From positions 23,100,001 through 23,164,000 of the forward strand of contig CM044314.1 of assembly GCA_024291935.2 (NCBI GenBank): DNA of 64,000 nt. Direction: 5' to 3'. The translations under genes were made by a program, and so were the position numbers. How positions within the stretch are numbered: the stretch's first letter is position 1; every line of letters starts with the position of its first letter. Under the pieces are notes generated by a model. The model worked only from the letters and a program-made list of their open reading frames with translations. It was not told the origin of the DNA and searched no databases. This stretch comes from Okapia johnstoni (taxonomy: Eukaryota > Chordata > Mammalia > Artiodactyla > Giraffidae). This document shows positions 45,220 to 55,895 of the stretch, piece by piece.

Positions 45220-46465
45220 CACTTTAATATTGATACTGAAAGAAAAAGGCAACATCGTCTGCACATTATGCTTTATTGTTTCAAGAAAGGCAAAACTGCA
45301 ACTGAAACACAAAAAATGATTTGTGCACTGTGTGGAGAAGGTGCTGTGACTAAGTGAACATGTCAAAAGTGGTTTCTGAAGTTTTGTACTGGAAATCTCT
45401 TGCTGGAGATTGAAGTTGATAAGAATCAAATTGAGATATTAATTGAGAATAATCAACATTGTACCATGTAGGAGAGAGCCAAAATACTCAAAATAGCCAA
45501 ATCAACCAACAACTATCATTTACTCCATCTAGGTTATGCTAATAGCTTTGATGTTTGGGGTCCACATCAGTTCAGTGAGAAAAACCATTTTGACCATATT
45601 TCTGCATGCAGTTCTCTACCAAAACAATGAAACGTTCCATTTTTAAAGTAAACTGTAATGGGTGATGGAAAGGGGAGCATATACAATAGTGTGAAATGGA
45701 AGAGATCGTGAGACAAGTGAAATGAACCATCACCAATTATACCAAAGGCCAGCTTCATCCAAAGAAAGTGATGCTGTGTACAAGGTGGGATTGGAAGGGA
45801 ATCCTTTATTGGATATTCCTTCTGGAAAACCAAGGGCTTCCCTGATACCTCAGTTGGTAGAGAATCTGCCTGCAATGCAGGAGACCCTGGTTCAATTCCT
45901 GGGTTGGGAAGATCTGCTGGAGAAGGGATAGGCTACCCACTCCAGTATTCTGACCTAGAGAATTACATGGACTGTATAGTCCATGGGGTCACAAAGGGTC
46001 GGACATGAATGAGCAACTTTCACTTTCACTTTCTGGAAAATCAAACGATCAGTTCCAATAAACACCGCTCCCAATTAGACCAACCTAAAGAAGCACTCGA
46101 CAAAAAGCATCTGGAATTAGTCAGCAGAGAATGCACAGTCTTCCACCAGGATACCACAAGACCCTACGTTTCATTGACGACCAAGCAAAAATCGTTACAT
46201 TTTGGGAGGGAAGTTCTAATTCACCGAATCTGTTCACCAGACATTGCACCTTTGGATTTCCATTTATTTCAGTCTTTCCAAAATTCTCTTAATGGAAAAA
46301 ATTTCAATTCCCTGGGAGACTGAAAAGGCACCTAGAACAGTTCTTTGCTCAAAAAGATAAAAAGTTTTTGGAAAGATGGAATTCTGAAATTGCCTGAAAA
46401 ATGGCAGAGATAGTGGAACAAAATGCTGTATATGCTGCTCAGTAAAGTGCTTGATGAAAATGAAA
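45220..46465 (+). pseudogene. Mariner transposase pseudogene, SINE-split
   Basis: Visible pieces include LYCFKKGKTATETQ, the WVPHxL-like motif (WGPHQFSEKN), VMGDGKGSIYN around the first catalytic Asp, VFHQD around the second, and SPDIAPLDFHLF around the third. All three acidic positions are kept, but there are in-frame stops (one soon after CALCGEGAVTK) and a 197-bp SINE in the middle. It cannot make a transposase. Confidence 0.85.
45820..46044 (+). mobile_element. Bov-tA SINE inside mariner, 14-bp duplications
   Basis: The SINE at 45834-46030 lies between ttctggaaaaccaa (45820-45833) and ttctggaaaatcaa (46031-46044), one mismatch. The mariner coding sequence resumes directly after. Confidence 0.95.
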
Positions 46466-46519
46466 AGCATATCTTTTATTTCTACTTTAAAATTGAAGGA
46501 AATTTTTGGCCAACCCAAT

Positions 46520-46760
46520 GCATAATGATACATAAACACATATAATGATACACACATATACATATATAATAATACATATACATACATAATGATTCACATA
46601 CATACATAATGATGCACACACATATATAAATGCATAATGTTACACAATATATACATATGTAATGATACACACAAACGTAATGATATAAACACATATACAT
46701 AATAATACACCCATATACATACATTATAGTATACATATTTAATGATATACACACATATTT
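46520..46760. repeat. Irregular minisatellite, ATAATGATACACA-type units
   Basis: About 240 bp of units such as cataatgatacacacatata and catacataatgattcacat. It yields the repetitive Tyr/Val/Cys-rich minus-strand frame at 46482-46889, which is not a gene. Confidence 0.9.
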
Positions 46761-47614
46761 GCACACATTTTGGCCTCCAGTGTATTTCACTCTTAAATAG
46801 TCACCATTTCTAGAGAAACCTACACATCCATTTGAACATATCATGATGACTGTACTAATTTTATTTTCAGGACCAAAGACAAACCACATTTCAGCTGGCC
46901 AGCTATGCTATCTTTCCAAGAGGCCAATATCTCCTAAGTGAATGCTTGAAAAGATTGCAAGCATTTAAAAATTGCACTAAAAATAGAAACAGAGTCATCC
47001 TTGCAGTAAAACAAATATAGAGATGAATTCCATAGGCACTGTGCAGACAGCAGGAAAATATTGTTTCAGGAACAATAACAAGCCTCCTTGGAGTTAGTTA
47101 TTACTTCTCAGACTGTGGTCATCTAAGTCCTCTGTCACTGACACAGAATTTTTGGCCGATCAGGTCTACCATGCTAGTGGATTTCACCTGGTGGGTCAAG
47201 GCTCCTACCTCTACCTGTGGTATTGGCTCTTATCTGGTGGGACAGGGTGGGTTCTCACCTGGGGGGTCAGAGCTCATGGGAATACTGAACCCTTCCCACT
47301 GTGCCACTTAATAGTCATCAACAGAAAAGATTTATTTCTACTAAAACTAAGCCTACACGTTGCTTGACAAATTGTTACACTGCAGATTTTGTGGTATGTA
47401 TTGTATGGTCGGTGTAATGGAGAAAGCATCTTTTCTCTTGTATTTTTCAAGTGAACATCTGAAGAAAAATATCTGTAGCCTGTGGGTCCTAGTCCATTGA
47501 ATCAAAAGAAATAGCTGCCTTCAAGAAATGGGTAGTTATAACCTGGAAAAAGTTCTTGACTAATTTCTAGTCTTGAAGCTGATTTTCTTGAGTTTCTAGA
47601 CAGGTGATCATCTC
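46761..47614. other. Unassigned DNA
   Basis: No gene is supported. A short irregular tandem repeat lies at 47186-47280. Confidence 0.4.
47186..47280 (+). repeat. Four degenerate ctggtggg-type units
   Basis: Related blocks start at 47186 (acctggtgggtcaaggctcc), 47213 (acctgtggtattggctctt), 47232 (atctggtgggacagggtggg) and 47257 (acctggggggtcagagctca). Confidence 0.55.
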
Positions 47615-48588
47615 AAAATCCAAGAACTGATTGGATGGTTTGTTTTGATGCTGTTAAGTATCATGAGCTGTTTGTAAATTTTGGAGGCTAATCCCTTGTT
47701 GGTCAATTATTTGCAAATTATTTTCTCCCTGCAATCCCACTCTTGGGCACATATCCGGAGAAAAACATGATCCAAAGGGTACATGCACCCCAATCTTCAT
47801 CGCAGCACTGATTACAACAGCAAAGACATGGAAGCAACCTGAATGTCCATCTACAGAGGAATGGATAAAGATGATGTGGTACATACGTACAAAGGAATAT
47901 TACTCAGCCATTAAAGAGAATTAAATAATGCCATTTGCAGTAACACGGATGGACTAGAGAGTGTCATAATGAGTGAAGTAAGTCAGACAGAGAAGGAGAA
48001 ATATCGTATGACATCCCTTACATGTGAAATCTAAAAAGAAATGATACAAATGAACTTATTTACAAAATAGAAAGAGACTCACCGACTGAGAGAATGAACA
48101 TATAGTTGCCGGGGGAAAGGGATAGTTAGGGAGTTTGGGATGGATATGTACACACTGCTGTATTTAAAATGGATAACCAACAAGGACCTACTGTATAGCA
48201 CAGGGAATTCTGCTCAATGTTATGTGGCAGCCTGGATGGGAAGGGGTTTGGGGGGAGAATGGACATACGTGTATGTATGGCTGAGTCCTTTTGCTCTTCG
48301 ACTGAAGCTATCACAATGTAGTTAATTGGCTATTTGTTGTTACTGTTGTATAGTCACTAAGTCACGTCCAACTCTTTGCCACCCCATGGACTGTAACCCA
48401 CCAGGCTCCTCTGTTCTTGGAATGTCCAAGGCAAAAATATTGGAGTGGATTTCCATTTCCTTCTCCAGGGATGCTTTCTGAACCAGGGATCGAAACATCT
48501 TCTGCTTGGCAGGCAGATTCTTTACCACTGAGCCACCTGGGAAGCCCCTATTAAAAACAAAAAGTTTTTTAAAGAAAATCCAAGAATT
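47615..48588 (+). mobile_element. Twin-primed L1 with 14-bp duplications
   Basis: 47629-47729 is antisense L1 ORF2 (tttgtaaattttggaggcta, atttgcaaattattttctcc). At about 47730 it switches to sense L1 (gcaatcccactcttgggcac) and continues to the 3' UTR and A-rich end at 48574, with a SINE near the end. The whole composite lies between aaaatccaagaact (47615-47628) and aaaatccaagaatt (48575-48588). One pair of duplications around both orientations means a single insertion event, as expected for twin priming. Confidence 0.9.
48335..48547 (-). mobile_element. Bov-tA SINE inside the twin-primed L1
   Basis: tatagtcactaagtcacgtc to gagccacctgggaagcccc. L1 3' UTR text stands on both sides (gttaattggctat left, ttaaaaacaaaaag right), with a short ctatt duplication. 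Confidence 0.92.
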
Positions 48589-50389
48589 GAGGCAAAAAAG
48601 AGATTTCTAACTGTTTAAGTTATCTTTCATCTTGAAAGCACAGTTTGTAGGTCTGAGTTTAGAGTTTCTTATACGACTTTCTTCCTTGGGGTAAAAAGAA
48701 CTCAGGATACAATGTAAGGGAGCCTTCATGTTGCAAGAAGTAAAATGGAAAAGCTATGATTCGAGGAGGTACAGAAAGGGATGTAGAGAGAGTGAGAAAA
48801 CGAAGGTGGAAAAAGCCAGATGGCTGTATGGATTTATGCAGGATATTTGTGCAGGATGTTGAATATAGGAAAAATCCAGTGTTGATGGGTTTGGGCAGAC
48901 AGGCTCCTCTGGGAACATTCACAATCCCCTTGACCATGTTCAGCTGCCCTGAGGGTGGTGCAGCAATTGAGGAGGGGCTGCATGGTATGACACAGGGAGC
49001 AGAGGATTTCAGGGTGGTGAGCAAGAAGAGTAGGGATGAAATCAGGGCTTGGAGAAAGAGGGTTGCTTTCTTGGTGACTTTAGCAGACTCCCTCCTCTTC
49101 AGCAAATATGAATGCAAATTTAAAAGATGAAATGGGTTGTGGGAAGACAACACGGGAATCCTGAGCAATGCGGCAATCTGAGCAAGCCTCCATTATCCCC
49201 ACCCCCAGTTTTTAGGAAGTAGTGCAACACCAGGAGAATGCCAGCAGAGCCTGGAGGGACCCCAGGAGCCCTGAGTTCTCCTCTGTGTGAAGGGGAGAGA
49301 GTTGGGAAAGGCTTTATTCTCTCCTCTGTCGGGGGAGAGTTGGTGGGGGAGGACTTGATCATTTTCCCCGCTGACCCAAGAAGACTCTGACAGTAAGAGC
49401 CTGCCTGTTTGGCAGTGCCCTGTGTCCTTCCTCCACCCCCGTATCCCCTTCCACAGTGCTGGCAGGAGAAGCCATGCCCCCTCCTCAGCAGAGAGGACTG
49501 CCCTTTCAGCCCCACTGGTTCTCCTCGGCAGACAGTTCTGACCTGTCCACTGTTTCCAGCTTTGTCACTGCTTGAGAAAACCTAACTGCATTAAAAGCCA
49601 CAGACAGGCAAAGAAAGAACTTAAAAAAAAATATTGAGGGGAAACTAGGAGGGTTGGATGAGAACGTTTATATTAACCCCAGTCCTTCCTGGAGCCTATT
49701 CTTCTCTTCTTCCTCCTTCTCTGTTCCCTGAACCAATACTAAATTAACAACCTGGTAACCATCCTTCCATAATTTTCTCTTTATTATATACAAACAAGTA
49801 TATATAGATATGTATGTATATATACAATATGTATGTAATATTTGAAAAAATGAAAACATATAAAAATGAAAGAAATATACATCTCTGCAACTGTCTCTTT
49901 AGTCTAATAATACATTGTGGAAATGTTCAGCTATTTATTGATTGTACCCCCAAAACTGTCTCCCTTGCAATTCATGCTTAGACTGGGAATGGAAGAGAGC
50001 ATTACTTCTATCCACAAATAGCCATGCTAATCACTGTTTTAGGTGAAGTTCTGCCAATCTGAATGTCCGTGACCCATTATTGGTACTTGAATTTTGCCTG
50101 CTGATTTTTGGTGAAGCTGAGCACCCTTCCAAGGTTAGCAGATCACCCAGCTTTTTTCTTCTATGCCCACTAGTCCACTGGCCTGTCTCCCTGTGTCCCC
50201 TTCTCTGAGCTTCAACCCCAGTGATCATCGTGTGGAGGGTTTTAAATAGAGGAGGTGTGTGATCTGCTCTATATCTTTTAAAGATGTCCCCAGCTGATGT
50301 GAAAAGGAAGAACTATACAGGCAAGAGTAGAAACAAGTGCACCCATTCTTCAGGTTTGGTAGTTACACTTGCAGAAGGGAAGGTGGCTT
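48589..50389. other. Unassigned DNA
   Basis: About 1.8 kb with no gene I can support. Frames of 124 (plus, 48756) and 169 (minus, 48659) codons overlap each other and show no domains. A TA-rich simple tract lies at 49795-49840. Confidence 0.4.
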
Positions 50390-51740
50390 GGACTAGCATG
50401 ATGATTTTAATGGAAATGTTAAACATTTCATCAAATCTAGCATTTGCTGCTGGATTGTTATTCTTGTTTTTTCTATAACTTTTACTAAGAATAATTGCCA
50501 AATTTTATCTTTCAGTGTCAACATGATCACACAGTTTTTATTTTTTAATTGGATGTCAAAAGTTGACTATTACTGAACTATCCTTGAAGTTATTTTGAGT
50601 TGCTTTTAAAAACACTACAAGATTCTATTTTCCAACATTTTATTCACAATTGGGATTGACATATTCCTTTTTTAAATTGTATTATTGTAAAATAACTTAT
50701 AACAATAGTTTCTCTGGCAAACTGAGTGACTTTACAACTTCTTTTCTCTTCTGTGGTCTGGAATATTTCAAAGATCACTGGAATTACTTAATGGTTAGGT
50801 AGAATTTAGTTGTGAAGTCATATGTACATAGTGTCTTTTTAAAAAAGCAATGTGCTTCAATCATATTTTCAATTTTTATATGAAAAATATTATGTTTTCT
50901 TCTTCTAATTTACACTTTGATAAGAAGTTGTAAGTTGTATCACCAAGAAGTTGTATGTAGTGTTCTCTTGTAATTGGTTTGATCATCTGTATCTATGACA
51001 ATGCTTTCTTCTCTAATCTTGTCCGATATTTATACCTCCACCCTTTGTTCACTCATTAAGCTCCTAAAAAAGTTGTCTGTTTTGTTGGTTTTTTTTAAAA
51101 AACTAACTTTCAACAAAAAACAACCAAAAAAAAAAAAACTGAAGGCATATCACCAGCATGTTGTATGGAAAGAAAAATACTAACTTTCAGAAGTATTGGT
51201 GCCATTCATTGGGATACTCATTGGAAAGACATATTCTTTGAAAGGACTGATGCTAAAGCTGAAACTCCAATACTTCGGCCACCTGATGCGAAGAACCCAC
51301 TCACTGGCAAAGACCCTGATGCTGGGAAAGATGGAAGACAGGAGGGGAAGGGGACGACAGAAGATGAGACGGTTGGATGGCATTACCGACGTGATGGACA
51401 TAAGTTTGAGTAAGCTCCAGGAGTTGGTGATGGACAGGGAAGCCTGGCATGCTGCAGTCCATGGGGTCACAAAGAGTCGGACAAGACTGAGTAACTGAAC
51501 TGAACTGGTACCATTTTTTATTTCAAATTTGTTAATTTCAGCTTTTGACTGTATGAAATCTCTCTCTCTCATTTTGTTTTTTCCATAATTTAATACTTCT
51601 TTATTTTATATTCTTCAACAAAGTACATTCCTTAATTTTTCACCTTTTTTTAAGCAGAGAAGGCATTTAAGATTAATGCATTTTTCTTGAGTATAGTTTT
51701 CATGGATTTTGGTATGAAAATTTCTCCCTTTCATCACTTT
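50390..51740 (-). mobile_element. Old antisense L1 ORF2, split by BovB
   Basis: T-rich text in antisense L1 order: aatggaaatgttaaacattt, gttgactattactgaactat, ggtagaatttagttgtgaag. It resumes after BovB (caaatttgttaatttcagct, aaggcatttaagattaatgc). It is very diverged. Confidence 0.5.
51199..51515 (+). mobile_element. BovB 3' fragment with near-exact 9-bp duplications
   Basis: 5'-truncated BovB at about 51208-51506, ending gaactgaactggt. It is flanked by ggtgccatt (51199-51207) and ggtaccatt (51507-51515). Confidence 0.88.
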
Positions 51741-52451
51741 CTGGTCATTTGTGTGACTTGAGTCCCTCTCAGGCCTGTGGATCTTAGTTTGGAAATCCCT
51801 GCTGTACATTACCAGAAGGGCCCACAGGCTTTCCTGATTTCTCAGGATTCTGTGCACTTACTGAAGTTGATGTGTGTGTCGGTGCTTGCATTTGAAGGAC
51901 ACTCATCCATACTGGACTTGCATTATAATTTCCTAAATAAAGATCGTTTAACATACAAATCTCACTCTTGCAAACTTATACAAATGATTTTGGAAGAGCA
52001 CAGAGCAGAGAGCCATTCCAAAAGGCAGTCCCCAGGAATTGTCTTGAGGACAGGAAAGATGAGGAACTTCAAGGATATATATTAAATATAGAGATTAGCT
52101 TTTAAGTTTTCTCTATGTTTATATTTGCATGCCTTGGCAATGGTGTGCTCTTTTACTCAAGTGAGACTGTCCAACAGATATAAAATCTGTTCCTTTTTTT
52201 CTATTTTGTCCGAAATAGACATGTTTTTTAAACTCTTTTTATTTTGTTCCTTTCTCAAAAAAATTCCTTTTTCTTTCTAACATTAATTGTGCACTTTAAC
52301 CCCATCATCTGTACTTCAAGGGATGTATGTTTCCAATTCTAATATTTTATGTAACTTTAAAAATATATATTAATGTTAATTTATATAATATGAAATTTAA
52401 TGCCATATAACATGGTTTACAACAAAACTGTATTAAAAATACTGATACCCT
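51741..52451. other. Unassigned AT-rich DNA
   Basis: No gene or named repeat is recognised; T-rich and A-rich short tracts dominate. Confidence 0.4.
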
Positions 52452-53190
52452 TTAGTAAACCATCACCTTTCTTTGGGATTGGAATGAAAACTGACATTTT
52501 CCAGTCCTGTGGCCACTGCTGAGTTTTCCAAATTTGCTGACATATTGAGTGTAGCACTTTCACAGCATCATCTTTTAGGATTTGAAATAGCTCAACTGGA
52601 ATTCCATCAGCTCCACTAGTTTTGTTCATACAGATGCTTCCTAAAGCCCACTTGACCTCGCATTCCGTTATGTCTGGCTCTAGGTGAGTGATCACACCAT
52701 CGTGGTTATCTGGGTCATGAAGATCTTTTTTGTATAGTTCTTCTGTGTATTCTTGCCACCTCTTCTTAATATCTTCTGCTTCTGTTAGGTTCATACCATT
52801 TCTGTCCTTTATTGAGAACATCTTTGCATGAAATGTTGCCTTGGTATCTCTTATTTTCAGGAAAAGATCTCTAGTCTTTCCTATTCTATAGTTTTCCTCT
52901 ATTTCTTTGCATTGATCCCTGAGGAAGGCTTTCTTATCTCTCCTTGCTATTCTGTGGAACTCTGCATTTAGATGGGTATATCTTTCCTTTTCTCCTTTGC
53001 CTTTCACTTCTCTTCTCTTCTCAGCTATTTTGAAGGTCTCCTCAGACAACCGTTTTGCCTTTTTGCATTTCTTTTTCTTGGGGATGATCTTGATCACTGC
53101 CTCTTGTACAGTGTCACAAACCTCTGTCCTTAATTCTTCAGGCACTCTGTCTATCAGATCTAATCCCTTGAATTTATCTGTCACTTCCAC
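52417..53190 (-). pseudogene. BovB ORF2 middle part, 257 codons, inverted half
   Basis: The frame starts MEVTDKFKGLDLIDRVPEEL and covers the basic linker between endonuclease and RT (KKKKCKKAKRLSEETFKIAE) and the start of the RT ([31 protein letters not shown]). It then runs into flanking DNA: the last residues (roughly LLKGISIFNTVLL) are not BovB. A chimeric, non-functional frame. Confidence 0.88.
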
Positions 53191-53740
53191 TGTATAATCA
53201 TAGGGATTTGGTTTAGGTCATATCTGAATGGTATAGTGGTTTCCCCTATTTTCTTCAGTTTAAGTCTGAAATTTGCAATAAGGAGTTCATGATCTGAGCC
53301 ATAGTCAGCTCCTCCTCTTGTTTCTGCTGACTGTATAGAGCTCTTCCATTTTTGGCTGCAAAGAATATAATCAGTCTGGTTTCGGTATTGACCATCTGGT
53401 GATGTCCATGTGTAGAGTCTTCTCTTGTGTTGTTGGAAGAGGATGTTTGCTATGACCAGTGCGTTCTCCTGGCAAAAACTCTGTTAGCCTTTTCCCTGCT
53501 TCATTGCGTACTACAAAGCCGAATTTGCCTGTTACTCCAGGTATCTCTTGACTTCCTACTTTGGCATTCTAGTCCTCTATGATGAAAAGGACATCTTTTT
53601 TGGGTATTAGTTCTAGAAGTTCTTGTAGGTCTTCATAGAACCATTCAACTTCAGCTTCTTCAGCATTACTGGTAGGGGCATAGACTTGGATTACTGTAAT
53701 ATTGAATGGCTTGCCTTGGAAACGAACAGAGATCATTCTG
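53191..53740 (-). pseudogene. BovB endonuclease remnant, inverted half
   Basis: The minus strand here is BovB apurinic-type endonuclease coding sequence with frameshifts and stops. Recognisable encoded pieces include VLFIIED from an otherwise conserved block and QVYAPTSNAEEAEVEWFYED. It is the only endonuclease-domain sequence in the window. Confidence 0.75.
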
Positions 53741-54760
53741 TTTTCATTCCAATCCCAAAGAAAGGTAATGCCAAAGAATGTTCAATCTACTGCACAATTG
53801 CCCTCATCTCACACGCTAGTAAAGTAATGCTCAAAATTCTCAAAGCCAGGCTTCAACATTACGTGAACCATGAACTTCCAGATTTTCAAGTTGGATTCAG
53901 AAAAGGCAGAGGAGTCCAGAGATGAAATTGCCAACACCTGTTGGATTATTGAAAAAGCAAGAGAGTTCCAGAAATTCTGCTTTATTGACTACGCCAAAGC
54001 TTTTGACTGTGTGGATCACAATAAACTACGTAAAATCCTTCAAGAGATGGAAATACCAGACCACCTGACCTGCCTCCCGAGACATCTGTATGCAGATCAA
54101 GAAGCAACAGTTAGAACTGGACATGGAACTACAGACTGGTTCCAAAGCCAGAAAGGAATACATCAAGGCTGTATATTGTCACCCTGCTTATTTAACTTAT
54201 ATGCAGAGTACATATGTGAAATGCTGGGCTGGAGGAAGCATAAGCTGGAATCAAGATTGCTGGGAAAATATCAATAACCTCAGATATGCAGATAGCATCA
54301 CCCTAATGTCAGAAAGTGAAGAAGAACTAAATAGCCTCTTGATGAAAGTGAAAGAGGAGAGCGAAAAAGTTGACTTATAACTCAACATTCAGAAAACTAA
54401 GATCATGGCATCCAGTCCCATCACTTCATGGCAAATAGATGGGGAAATAATGGAAACAGTGAGAAATTTTATTTTGGGGGCTCCAAAATTACTGCAGATG
54501 ATCACTGCAGTCATGAAATTAAAAGACTCTTTCTCCTTGAAAGAAAAGCTATGACCAACCTAGATAGCATATTAAAAAGCAGAGGCATCATCTTGCCAAC
54601 AAAAGTCCATCTAGTCAAAGCTATGGTTTTTCCAGTAGCCATGTAGGGATGTGAGAGTTGCATTATAAAGAGGGCTAAGCACTGAAGAACTGGTCCTTTT
54701 GAACCGTGGTTCTGCAGAAGACTCTTGAGAGTCCCTTGGACTGCAAGGAGATCCAACCAG
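53741..54760 (+). pseudogene. BovB reverse transcriptase remnant, sense half
   Basis: Frames from 53741 onward encode [50 protein letters not shown] and YADSITLMSESEEEL. The catalytic YADD has become YADS (gcagatagc), which alone should inactivate the enzyme, and several frameshifts are present. Confidence 0.88.
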
Positions 54761-55098
54761 TCAGTCCTAAAGAAATCAGTCCTGAATATTCATTGGAAGG
54801 ACTGATGCTGAAGCTGAAACTCCAAACTTCTTTGGCCACCTGATGCAAAGAACTGACTCATTTGAAAAGACCTTGATGCTGGAAAAGATTGAAGGCAGGA
54901 GGAGAAGGGGACGGCAGAGGATGAAATGATTGGATGACATCACCTACTCGGTGGACATGTGTTTGAGTAAGATCTGGGATTTGGTGATGGCCAGGGAAGC
55001 CTAGAGTGCTGCAGTCCATGGGGTTGGAAAGAGTCGGACAAGACTGAGCAGCTGAACTGACTTAATAAACCATAGAGGAAAAGAATATGAAAAAGAAC

Positions 55099-55101
<3 letters not shown>

Positions 55102-55135
<34 letters not shown>
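55102..55135. repeat. (GT)17 microsatellite
   Basis: An uninterrupted GT run of about 34 bp, between the BovB right duplication and an L1 3' tail. Pure dinucleotide tracts of this length are usually polymorphic. Confidence 0.97.
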
Positions 55136-55136
<1 letters not shown>

Positions 55137-55440
55137 AATGAATCACTGTATAGCAGAAATTAACATTGAAACTCAACTATGTGTGCATGCCAAGTTGCTT
55201 CAGTCATGTCCAGCTCCCTGTGACTTCATGGACTCAGCCCTGTGTGCTCCTCTGTTTATGGGATTCTCCAGGCAAGAATACTAGAGTGGGTTTTTCCAGG
55301 AAATCTTCTAGACCCAGGTATCAAACACGTGTATCTTACGTCTCCTGCATTGGCAGACATGGTCTTTACCACTAGTGCCACTTGGAAAGCCTGAAAATCA
55401 ACTATACCTCAATAAAACAAATTTTAAAAATAATAAAAAT
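55137..55440 (+). mobile_element. L1 3' tail, split by a SINE
   Basis: tgtatagcagaaattaacat to actcaactat, then after the SINE aaaatcaactatacctcaat and an A-rich end. Confidence 0.7.
55168..55405 (-). mobile_element. Bov-tA SINE with 13-bp duplications
   Basis: SINE at 55181-55392 (antisense) between gaaactcaactat (55168-55180) and gaaaatcaactat (55393-55405), one mismatch. Confidence 0.93.
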
Positions 55441-55564
55441 TCTGAGCCTCAAGGAGAGGCACATGCAGAGTTGATGTTTTTTGTTATTTTTTTACTCTCT
55501 TACCTAACTGAAAAATTCTAACCTGACTGATATATCAAAAAATAGGAAAAGAAATCTTCAGTTC

Positions 55565-55895
55565 AGGGCTTCCCTGGTGGCTCAGAGGTAAAGAATCTGC
55601 CTGCCAATGCAAGAGACATGGGTCTGATCCCTGGTTTGGGAAGATCCCACATACTGCAGAGCAACTAAGCTTGTGCATCACAACTACTGCTGTAGAGGCC
55701 AGGAGCTGCAACTACTGAACCCATGTGCCGCAGTTACTGAAGCCTGTGTGCCTAGAGTCTGTGGTCCACAAAGGAAACCACCACAATGAGAAGCCCATGC
55801 ACTCCAGCTAGAGAGTAGCCCCCACTCACCTCAACTCGAGAAAAAGCCCTTGCATCAGTGAAGACCCAGCATGCCCATAAATAAATAAATAAAAA
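55565..55895 (+). mobile_element. CHR-type SINE, near full length
   Basis: tRNA-like head (ggcttccctggtggctcaga), CHR body (agagcaactaagcttgtgca, gccaggagctgcaactactg, caatgagaagcccatgcact) and an (aaat)n tail. Confidence 0.88.

Larger units (their letters stand above)
45104..46519 (+). mobile_element. Ruminant-type mariner, left end missing, SINE inside
   Basis: The right terminus tttttggccaacccaat (46503-46519) is the recognisable end of the abundant bovine mariner family. The body runs from ttcattcaaaacaattttgt near 45127 through a transposase pseudogene. The expected left terminal repeat is absent: before 45104 the sequence is not mariner. A Bov-tA SINE at 45834-46030 splits the transposase. 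Confidence 0.85.
52452..55073 (+). mobile_element. BovB with inverted 5' half (twin-primed), 12-bp duplications
   Basis: From 52464 to about 53740 the sequence is BovB on the minus strand, reading from endonuclease at the junction to the RT N-terminus at the left end. From 53741 to 55061 it is BovB in sense, from the RT N-terminus to the 3' tail. The two halves overlap in element order by some 25-30 bases (ttttcattccaatcccaaag occurs at both breakpoints). The composite lies between ttagtaaaccat (52452-52463) and ttaataaaccat (55062-55073), one mismatch, so it entered as one insertion. Confidence 0.9.

Noticed and set aside
46482..46889. 135-codon minus-strand frame rich in Tyr, Val and Cys
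   Set aside because: Translation of the ATACAC-type minisatellite, not a gene.
48659..49168. Overlapping 169-codon minus and 124-codon plus frames as a gene
   Set aside because: They overlap in opposite directions, show no domains, and have no supporting start or splice context.
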